NCBI RefSeq assembly: GCF_947494555.1
Contig: NZ_CANLVF010000001.1
Coordinates: forward strand, 868,001-932,000
Length of the DNA: 64,000 bases
Direction: 5' to 3'
Source of the DNA: an uncultured Roseibium sp.
GTDB lineage: Bacteria > Pseudomonadota > Alphaproteobacteria > Rhizobiales > Stappiaceae
Shown piece after piece: positions 58,501-64,000 of the stretch. Within the stretch, counting starts at the first letter, position 1. Every line of letters begins with the position of its first letter. The notes beneath the pieces are model-generated. The model did not search any database and was not told where the DNA came from. It was given only the letters and a program-made list of their open reading frames with translations. Position numbers and translations under genes: made by a program.

Positions 58501-58755
58501 GTGATTTTGGCAGAGACAATTGGCTTTATTGCAGCAATTCTCGGGACCATATGCTGGTTGCCGCAAACGATAAAAACCTGGCGTACGCGGGAAACGAAGG
58601 ACCTGTCACTTTCTGCGAACCTCCTCGTTCTTGCGACCGTTGCGCTATGGCTCATCTACGGGATTGCCATTGACGCGTGGCCACTCATCGTGGCGAACGT
58701 GATATCGGTCATCCTGGTTGGCGCGATCGTAACCGCAAAGTTGATTTACAAATAA
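58501..58755 (+). CDS. SemiSWEET-type sugar transporter
   Basis: 84-residue protein with three hydrophobic segments and the PQ-loop motif: ETIGFIAAILGTICWLPQTIKTWRTRETKDLSLSANLLVLATVALWLIYGIAIDAWPLIVANVISVILVGAIV. The CWLPQxxKxxR part and the conserved Trp/Asn of the third helix are SemiSWEET features. These bacterial proteins dimerise to carry sugars (sucrose or glucose are known substrates of homologues). Start either GTG 58501 or TTG 58507, the latter better placed after AGAGGTGA. Isolated gene. Confidence 0.9.
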   Translation: MILAETIGFIAAILGTICWLPQTIKTWRTRETKDLSLSANLLVLATVALWLIYGIAIDAWPLIVANVISVILVGAIVTAKLIYK

Positions 58756-58867
58756 AGCGGGTTCTCAAGGCTACCGTTCCTAAACGAAGGTTTTTTGGGG
58801 CACAGCCTCGGCGTTGTGTCTTTGGTGCCGGCAGGCTATCGCGTGTGGTACCGGACTGAAGACGTAA

Positions 58868-59287
58868 ATGTTGTCGGAGAATTTCGTGTCGAATACATCG
58901 GGTTTGAACCATCTCGGATTGGCAGTCGCCGATCTCGATCAGACAACGCGCTTTTTTGAGTCCGTTTTGGGTTGGCAGGAAACCGCCCGGGATGAGTCCT
59001 ACCCAAGAAATTCGATCACGGACGGAAAATTGCGCCTTACGCTCTGGCAGGTCGATCACTCATTTCCACCCAAAGCTTTCGATCGGAGACACAATATCGG
59101 GCTGCATCACCTCGCCCTGGAGGTCGATACGGAAGCGGAACTGCTGCGTCTCGCGGACGAAGTGGCCGCTTGGCCCGGGGTGGTTATCGAGTTCATGCCG
59201 GAGTTCATGGGGGCAGGGCCGCGAAAGCATATGATGTTTGCTGAACCGGGCGGCATAAGGCTGGAGCTGGTCTGGATGGGCGTCTGA
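58868..59287 (+). CDS. VOC family (glyoxalase/bleomycin-resistance fold) protein
   Basis: 139 residues with a single vicinal-oxygen-chelate domain: GLNHLGLAVADLDQTTRFFESVLGWQETARDE at the start, LHHLALEVDTEAELLRLADEVAAWPGVVIEFMPEFMG in the middle and MMFAEPGGIRLELVWMG (metal Glu) at the end. His and Glu ligands of the metal site are present. May act as lyase, dioxygenase or binding protein; no substrate is indicated. Confidence 0.88.
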   Translation: MLSENFVSNTSGLNHLGLAVADLDQTTRFFESVLGWQETARDESYPRNSITDGKLRLTLWQVDHSFPPKAFDRRHNIGLHHLALEVDTEAELLRLADEVAAWPGVVIEFMPEFMGAGPRKHMMFAEPGGIRLELVWMGV

Positions 59288-59409
59288 ATTCGCGGTTTTC
59301 GCGAATGTCCATGCTGTCCCGAAAGACCTGGCACCCCAAACGCAACGTCAATCGGGTTTTGGTGAGTGAGAGGCCAGGGCCCGGTTGCCTTCACAGCCCA
59401 AAGAAGCGT

Positions 59410-59598
59410 TTACAAGTCTTCGAGAAACTTGCGTCCTTCGCCCGTCAGGACGACGTCGAGTGGCATTGCACCAATCCTGCGCAACAGGCCTGCCTCCTCA
59501 AGAGCGTGAAGACGCAGGTCTTGCACGTCCACAAACCGGTGGCGGCCTGCGTTCAGCAACCGCAAGAACTTCTTCTCGGATTGTGAAAGTTTCACCAT
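59410..59598 (-). CDS. Small protein of unknown function
   Basis: 62 residues from the ATG at 59598 (GACGGGA upstream). Sequence is helical, basic and ends with a Gly-turn: LSQSEKKFLRLLNAGRHRFVDVQDLRLHALEEAGLLRRIGAMPLDVVLTGEGRKFLEDL. The second half resembles the recognition helix and wing of a winged-helix domain (LEEAGLLRRIG ... VLTGEGRKFL), as in MarR-like proteins, but it is far shorter. No family assigned. It may be a DNA-binding fragment. Confidence 0.55.
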   Translation of the reverse strand: MVKLSQSEKKFLRLLNAGRHRFVDVQDLRLHALEEAGLLRRIGAMPLDVVLTGEGRKFLEDL

Positions 59599-59830
59599 GC
59601 GTTCCCGTCCAAGAGGGTGCCCATGTCTCACGGGCCTACAAGTTAAAGCATTGACGAGCGATGGTAACGCCGACAACATTTTTTTCAATCTACTTATTTG
59701 TCGGAACGCATTTGCCGGGCCGGCGAAATCTCATGCTGGCGTCGCGCGAGGCATGGTGTTCGTCATGAGCGTGGCAAAATTTTTAAGTAGTCTCTGACTC
59801 TGTTACAGAAATTTAATTAACCGTCGTAAC

Positions 59831-59859
59831 TTGACCGGCTTGTGAATGCGCACTATGTG
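59831..59859 (+). promoter_or_regulatory. Sigma-70-like promoter of the small ORF
   Basis: ttgacc, 17-nt spacer, tatgtg. Places the transcript start about 20 nt before the ribosome site of the downstream small gene. Confidence 0.45.
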
Positions 59860-59887
59860 CACTATGTTGGGTTCAAGGAGATTTAAG

Positions 59888-60064
59888 ATGAATTTACATG
59901 CTGCACATTGTTTACTTGTTCGTGACGGTCTGACTTACAACCGTCCCCGTCTCAGCTGGCTTCCGCGCAAGCTGTACCGCTCTTTCGGTGATGCGAATAA
60001 ATCCATTCGCCGCCTGAATTGGGCCAAGGCGGACAAGTCGAACACGGATGCATCGGCGCGCTAA
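59888..60064 (+). CDS. Small protein, complete transcription unit, unknown function
   Basis: 58 residues starting at an ATG 8 nt after AAGGAG. Basic and aromatic: MNLHAAHCLLVRDGLTYNRP then RLSWLPRKLYRSFGDANKSIRRLNWAKAD. No membrane segment, no known domain. Supported by promoter-like sequence upstream, an excellent ribosome site and a strong terminator 25 nt after the stop (60089-60117). The Arg/Trp/Tyr-rich composition could suit nucleic-acid or membrane-surface binding. Confidence 0.6.
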   Translation: MNLHAAHCLLVRDGLTYNRPRLSWLPRKLYRSFGDANKSIRRLNWAKADKSNTDASAR

Positions 60065-60088
60065 CGCGCGGTGACATTCGGCAGAAAC

Positions 60089-60117
60089 AAGCCCGGCACT
60101 TTAGGCCGGGCTTTTTC
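60089..60117 (+). terminator. Terminator of the small ORF
   Basis: Stem aagcccggc/gccgggctt around actttag, followed by tttttc. Confidence 0.85.
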
Positions 60118-60187
60118 ATTTGTGCAGAACAGCGTCAAACCATTTGAAAGGTTCAACTTTTTGTCCGGTACGCTTTGTACCGATCAG

Positions 60188-60373
60188 TTATGCCTGCACA
60201 TCAACAGCTTCGCCTAATCCGGGCGGGGGTGATGCCGGAGTGCTTGACGCACTGGCCGCCGTGTCAACGCTCGACGCACCGGATTGCCCCGGAGCAGTCG
60301 GCTTTGAAGAATACGCATCCGATTTAAGTGCCTGAGCGCTGCTTGCAGCCGCGCCTGCAGATCCTACGTCCAT
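60188..60373 (-). CDS. Small Ala/Ser/Pro-rich protein
   Basis: 61 residues from the ATG at 60373, preceded by AAGGAGA. Starts MDVGSAGAAASSAQALKSD and continues with Ala, Ser, Pro and Gly, so mostly disordered. Function not recognised; the start recalls YjfB-type small motility proteins but that is weak. A TTTA-N7-TTAA sequence (60432-60446, one mismatch to the CtrA consensus) lies about 60 nt upstream of the start, as for the 18532-19023 gene. Confidence 0.5.
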   Translation of the reverse strand: MDVGSAGAAASSAQALKSDAYSSKPTAPGQSGASSVDTAASASSTPASPPPGLGEAVDVQA

Positions 60374-60525
60374 GTCCATCTCCTTCGATATGTTCCATCC
60401 CATTGGATGGACCGAAGTTGGCCGTGGAAGCTTAACGGGCGCTAAAGCAACAGCGCGTCATTACAAGACGTGAACGCAAGTTCAGTTCTGGTGATCGCTT
60501 TTGAATCTACGCGTTGCTGTCATTG

Positions 60526-60759
60526 CTATTTCATGCCACCGGCATCCGGCTGCCCGTATTTCGCGCTAAACGCCCGCATGACCTTGTCGAGTTTTTCTTG
60601 ATCGACGATTTCGTCGAAGTTCTCCAACAGTATGGTCAGCAGGTAGTTGTTTCCGAAATGCCATTGAGCGTTGAGCTCTCGAAGCTTCGCATATGCATCC
60701 TCGGTAAGCGCGGCGCTGAACCTCTTTGGAAGCGGCAAGCGCTTAGGTTTTGTTGACAT
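60526..60759 (-). CDS. Small helical protein, possible RHH DNA-binding protein, coupled to the sigma gene
   Basis: 77 residues: a basic start (MSTKPKRLPLPKRF), then SAALTEDAYAKLRELNAQWHFGNNYLLTILLENFDEIVDQEKLDKVMRAFSAKYG. Pattern of a short strand (RFSAALTED) followed by two helices is like ribbon-helix-helix proteins or antitoxins. No toxin gene adjoins it. Its start overlaps the end of the sigma factor gene by 17 nt, so translation is coupled to it. Confidence 0.65.
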   Translation of the reverse strand: MSTKPKRLPLPKRFSAALTEDAYAKLRELNAQWHFGNNYLLTILLENFDEIVDQEKLDKVMRAFSAKYGQPDAGGMK

Positions 60760-61567
60760 CTTCAGTTTCTCCGCAACCGGAGAGCGGTTCTGTCGAGCCT
60801 TCGCCGGTCTCTTCTATCTGTTTCGTCCTGCGCCAGAAGTTGGCGTGAAGTCCCGCCATCGACCCGGGTTCCGCCTTTCGGACAATGGCCATCCGGTCAG
60901 CGAGGTCCGTGATGTCTGGAAACACAGCGGTCTCGGCACCACCTGCTGCCATCTTCAGGCCCGCACACTGGTGGCAGATGCCCTGTTTGCTGACAAGTGC
61001 ACAAAGACCCTCGAATTTGTCCTGCATGGCGCGTCTGGCAGCGGAAAGACGATGGCGCAGCACAGCGTCTGATATTCCAAGGACACTGGAAGCCTCACGG
61101 GCGGACAGGTCCAAGACGTCCCGCAGAATGAGTGCCGCCTGTTCATCCACCGGCAGAAATCTGCCGACACACGCGAAACAGTAGGCGATGTGTTCATGAA
61201 CCTCATAGGCAAATTCCGGATCTGAGATCGCACCGACCACTTCGCCCGACAATTCCTCCGACTGTGCGCATAAATTGGCATAGGCCACTTGCGCTTCGGT
61301 GCGCCAGCGTTTCTGTTTGCGCAAGTGATCGACGGCTGTCCGTGTAACAATCGATGTCACCCAGGTCGAGAAACTGGAGCGCTCTTCGAATGACGCGATA
61401 CTTCGCCACGCCTTGGCAAGACCGTCCTGCAGGACGTCTTCGCTGTCTTCCGGATGCCCGACCATACGCTGCGTGATCCGGCGCAGTTTCGGCAGGTCGT
61501 GTTCAACGAGGTTCGAAAACGCGTTGCTGTCGCCTTGTTTGGCCCTTGCTATCAACTCTTCAGACAT
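60743..61567 (-). CDS. ECF-type sigma factor with C-terminal CxxC extension
   Basis: 274 residues from the ATG at 61567. Region 2 (ELIARAKQGDSNAFSNLVEHDLPKLRRITQRMVGHPEDSEDVLQDGLAKAWRSIASFEERSSFSTWVTSIVTRTAVDHLRKQKR) and region 4 (LPVDEQAALILRDVLDLSAREASSVLGISDAVLRHRLSAARRAM) are typical. After region 4 is a ~90-residue extra domain with GICHQCAGLK (Cys-x-x-Cys) and DLADRMAIVRKAEPGSMAGLHANFWRRTKQ. Extension-bearing ECFs often regulate themselves through this part without a classical anti-sigma. It overlaps genes on both sides on the same strand. Confidence 0.88.
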   Translation of the reverse strand: MSEELIARAKQGDSNAFSNLVEHDLPKLRRITQRMVGHPEDSEDVLQDGLAKAWRSIASFEERSSFSTWVTSIVTRTAVDHLRKQKRWRTEAQVAYANLCAQSEELSGEVVGAISDPEFAYEVHEHIAYCFACVGRFLPVDEQAALILRDVLDLSAREASSVLGISDAVLRHRLSAARRAMQDKFEGLCALVSKQGICHQCAGLKMAAGGAETAVFPDITDLADRMAIVRKAEPGSMAGLHANFWRRTKQIEETGEGSTEPLSGCGETEDVNKT

Positions 61568-61985
61568 GGCTGGGATCCCGCATGCACGCAACGCCACCCA
61601 GTATCGCCCCCATGGCGAAGAACACAAAACCGGGCAGTGCTTCGAATACGGAGAGATAACCCGGTACGATCAGAAAGATGATCAGTCCGATTTCAACGGC
61701 AAGTATCAGTCCGCTATTAACGGCAAGACCCGCTTGCGAGTTCGACCAATTCAGTTTGACCGCGATGCCTAACGCAACTGCCCCGGAAAGGACCAGGAAG
61801 TAGGCAAAGTAAGCCAGGACTGCGCCGGTTGCACCAGGGAGGGGACCGCCATCGTAGCCATAGATGGCATATCCGGCTGCCGGACCGGTTCCCAATGTGG
61901 CCGACAAAATGACGATTGCCCCGGCCATGTGAAGCAGACCCCACAAGCCAAATCCGATTGCACCCAGTTTCGCATAATTCATCAT
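61560..61985 (-). CDS. Uncharacterised four-helix membrane protein
   Basis: 141 residues from the ATG at 61985 (AGGAGG upstream; a second ATG 3 nt later is equally possible). Four hydrophobic segments: IGFGLWGLLHMAGAIVILSATLG, LAYFAYFLVLSGAVALGIAV, LILAVEIGLIIFLIVPGYLS and ALPGFVFFAMGAILGGV. The protein is not a typical anti-sigma factor (no zinc motif or cytoplasmic helical bundle). It overlaps the sigma gene by 8 nt and is first in the operon. The family is not recognised. Confidence 0.85.
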   Translation of the reverse strand: MMNYAKLGAIGFGLWGLLHMAGAIVILSATLGTGPAAGYAIYGYDGGPLPGATGAVLAYFAYFLVLSGAVALGIAVKLNWSNSQAGLAVNSGLILAVEIGLIIFLIVPGYLSVFEALPGFVFFAMGAILGGVACMRDPSHV

Positions 61986-62263
61986 GGAGCCTCCTGTTGT
62001 TTCCATGATGTTAGACGAACGTATCCACAGCCTTCACCAAGTAGATGATTTTTCTAGATAATCTGTCCTGTCGAAAACCTGATTTTTCCGAGCTAAACTG
62101 CCCGTAGATGTTCTGTATCTGATTTTTTCGGCGATTTGGTTGCCGGAAGCGATGGCCTTTCCGACTTTCTTCCTGGCAAGAGCCGAGCCTTAACGAAAAT
62201 GCGTCTTGCCGAAATGCAGCGTTGTCAGAATTAAACGATATGGGGCATTCACCGAAGAGTGAG

Positions 62264-62289
62264 ACAAAAAGCAGCCCTAGCGGGCTGCT
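62264..62289 (-). terminator. Terminator after the VPLPA-CTERM gene
   Basis: On the minus strand agcagccc-gcta-gggctgct followed by ttttgtc. It ends the gene upstream on the minus strand. Confidence 0.85.
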
Positions 62290-62313
62290 TCAAAGACGGT
62301 TTGTTGTTGGTGG

Positions 62314-63006
62314 CTAGATTTTTGGGGCCTTTTGTCTGGATCTTGCCACTAGTAGAAACAGTCCACCGGCAAGCATAAGCCCGGATGCTGGCAAGGGAAC
62401 TTCGGAAACTGTGGCTTCATAAGTAAATTCCGTTGCAAGACCATAACCATTGACCGAGCGACGGGCGTTTCCACCGAAACCCTGTCTCCATTGGTGGGCA
62501 ACGCTATACAAGCCCGTTCCGGCTCTGAGGCCTCCTCCTAGGAAGCCGCCCGAATATGAGTCATCGCTCTTCAGGACCCACTCAACGAGCAGATCCCCCG
62601 CCGATGAATCGTAGGTGAAGTTTCCGTTCGCGGTAACAACGTCAAAATCGGCTTTTGCATCCGACAGATCAACTGAACCAAAATAAGAGTAGTCGGAACC
62701 ATGATTTGCAGTAAAGTCTGTAAAGACGTCAGAAGGTATATCTGTATATCTTGTTTTCGATGTTGATACATAAACATCGAATGTTCCACTCATATCTCCG
62801 CGCCATGCGAAGTTTCCGATAGAGGTGATGTCGACTACGCCGCCGCCAAAGTATGTAGAGCTGTAAATCTGCTGCGTTGTTTCCATGCATCGATAGATGC
62901 AGGACGTACTTGTCGGATTGCCCACTGACGTCGTGACGGCGTTGGCGCTAGTTGCACCAAACAAGAGGAAAGTCAGTGAAAATGCTAGTTTCTTCAATCT
63001 TGACAT
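62314..63006 (-). CDS. VPLPA-CTERM sorting-domain protein
   Basis: 230 residues from the ATG at 63006. Signal peptide (LKKLAFSLTFLLFGATSANA), a Ser/Tyr/Gly/Thr-rich beta-type middle (about 22-205) with a Cys pair early (STSCIYRCME), then the sorting signal VPLPASGLMLAGGLFLLVARSRQK: VPLPA, hydrophobic helix, basic tail. This is the VPLPA variant of PEP-CTERM, which is recognised by an exosortase and exported to the outer surface. The exosortase gene is not in the window. The 3' terminator is clear. A preceding in-frame ATG at 63039 is unlikely. Confidence 0.9.
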   Translation of the reverse strand: MSRLKKLAFSLTFLLFGATSANAVTTSVGNPTSTSCIYRCMETTQQIYSSTYFGGGVVDITSIGNFAWRGDMSGTFDVYVSTSKTRYTDIPSDVFTDFTANHGSDYSYFGSVDLSDAKADFDVVTANGNFTYDSSAGDLLVEWVLKSDDSYSGGFLGGGLRAGTGLYSVAHQWRQGFGGNARRSVNGYGLATEFTYEATVSEVPLPASGLMLAGGLFLLVARSRQKAPKI

Positions 63007-63277
63007 GAATGTGCCCCATTCCAAAGGTGATAAGTACAACTAACGAGGGAATTTGAAATTACAATCAAAATTTTTTTAAATTGGTTCTATTTTTTCAACT
63101 CTAGCATTTGCGATTGGCAACGCGATGACGCGATCAAGGTGTCGTCTGAAGGTTTTGAGTGCCGGTCAATTAGCAACGCAATGATTCCGTTAAGGTCTTA
63201 ACTGTGGCCTGTTGTTAAACGCCGGTCCGCACAGTTCGTGGAATGCGGACCGGCTGAATACAAAAACGTCTTTGAAG

Positions 63278-63991
63278 CTAGCGATTTGTCCCGTACATGT
63301 CGCGCCTGCGAACCCAGGCCTGGGCATAGGGAAGGTCTTCTTCGTGCCGGCCCATCGGGGTCAGGTCCAGGATATTGTAGGCCATATTCAAGATGTCGAG
63401 CCCCCGGCCATAAGTGGAGTAACTGTGACCGATGCGGCCGTCGTCGAGTTTCAGGAAAGTGCTGACGCCCGGCAACTCTTCAGAGTGAACGGTGTCCCGG
63501 CCACTGTAGTTGTAGCCTCTGCCGGTCGGGTCTGTTTTGCCGGGAAACGTGACGCCGAAGTCGACACCAAACCCATTCCCGGCAGTTGAGACCCACTCGA
63601 AGGTCCAGCCCATGCGTTTCTTGTAGGCCTGCAAGGTCGTGAACGGTGCATTCGAAATTGCGATCAGTTTCGTGTCCCGCGCCGCCAGATGCTTGTCGAG
63701 GCGCTCGTAATTGTCCGCCCAGAAGGAACAGCTCGGACAGCCTTCTTCCCAGGTTTCGCCGAACATGAAGTGATAGACCGCCAGCTGGGGAAGAGGGCCG
63801 AAGAGATCGCCGAGTGATTTTCGGCCTTCATCGGTGTCAAACACATAGTCCTTTTCGACCAGAACCAGCGGCAATTCGCGGCGCGCAGCAGAAAGTTCAT
63901 CGCGTTCCTTCGTGAAGGCTTTTTCGCGTGCGAGCAGCGTCTTCCGCGCTTTCAGCCAGTCTTCCCGGCTGACAAACTGTAGGGATGTCAT
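63278..63991 (-). CDS. DUF899 (thioredoxin-like) family protein
   Basis: 237 residues typical of DUF899 proteins: LQFVSREDWLKARKTLLAREKAFTKERDELSAARRELPLVLVEKDYVFDTDEGRKSLGDLFG at the start, then FMFGETWEEGCPSCSFWADNYERLDKHL with the CxxC motif CPSC, and SFSNAPFTT-like (AISNAPFTTLQAYKKRMGWTFEWVST) later. Thioredoxin-like fold; activity not established. It ends on the window side with its start 9 bases from the window edge, so the promoter is not visible. Confidence 0.93.
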   Translation of the reverse strand: MTSLQFVSREDWLKARKTLLAREKAFTKERDELSAARRELPLVLVEKDYVFDTDEGRKSLGDLFGPLPQLAVYHFMFGETWEEGCPSCSFWADNYERLDKHLAARDTKLIAISNAPFTTLQAYKKRMGWTFEWVSTAGNGFGVDFGVTFPGKTDPTGRGYNYSGRDTVHSEELPGVSTFLKLDDGRIGHSYSTYGRGLDILNMAYNILDLTPMGRHEEDLPYAQAWVRRRDMYGTNR

Positions 63992-64000
63992 GGTGTTCTC

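Noticed and set aside
58094..58519. 141-codon minus-strand frame
   Set aside because: No recognisable family or ribosome site and odd composition; kept only as a gene-poor region, possibly a decayed gene.

Overview
The window is one continuous stretch of a GC-rich alphaproteobacterial chromosome. The gene content and order (murC-murB-ddl-ftsQ-ftsA-ftsZ-lpxC, a circularly permuted tmRNA, SspB of the alpha type, divergent serB/miaA, hflK-hflC-DUF2065-degP, VPLPA-CTERM protein) point to the order Hyphomicrobiales (Rhizobiales), most plausibly a marine Stappiaceae member such as Roseibium/Labrenzia. The order is well supported. The genus is an inference from memory of protein style, not from a search.

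Layout. 1-12.7 kb is core envelope and DNA maintenance: the end of the dcw cluster (murC 3' end, murB, ddl, ftsQ, ftsA, ftsZ), then lpxC (lipid A), bamD (outer-membrane protein assembly), recN and ligA. 13-15.1 kb holds a NIT-domain chemoreceptor. 15.2-15.7 kb is a tandem array of four ~110-bp palindromic elements. 15.9-29 kb carries a UvrD/PcrA helicase, a two-component system with a perfect CtrA-type site upstream, a TPR protein, prmA, an M24 aminopeptidase with two operator-like palindromes, a ClC channel, a thioesterase and an FAD-linked D-2-hydroxyacid dehydrogenase. 29.3-34.7 kb has a giant AsmA protein with a probable CTG start, then three minus-strand genes ending at sspB, and the permuted ssrA gene just upstream of sspB: the proteolysis tag and its ClpXP adaptor are neighbours. 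thyA and folA/hflKC/degP are separated by an accessory block (35.7-40.4 kb) containing a multicopper oxidase, a serine hydrolase, and a small GIY-YIG nuclease bracketed by two near-identical 149-bp inverted-arm repeats.

45.8-51.5 kb contains two almost identical hcp genes (type VI secretion tube protein). Each has the same 312-bp upstream region bearing a consensus sigma-54 promoter, a 20-bp palindrome and a TGTGA-N6-TCACA site. They are 4893 bp apart as 825-bp gapless direct repeats. No other T6SS gene is in the window. Between them lie a LysR regulator, a DUF1127 protein, an MFS transporter, a monooxygenase-like protein and a methyltransferase.

51.7-64 kb has serB and miaA with overlapping divergent start codons, two GNAT acetyltransferases, an EEP nuclease/phosphatase, leuA preceded by a 33-codon leader peptide with two runs of four leucines, a SemiSWEET transporter, a VOC protein, several very small proteins, a tightly overlapping membrane protein/ECF sigma/small protein operon, a VPLPA-CTERM surface protein and a DUF899 protein. 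I found no tRNA or rRNA gene, no intact insertion sequence, no prophage and no CRISPR array.
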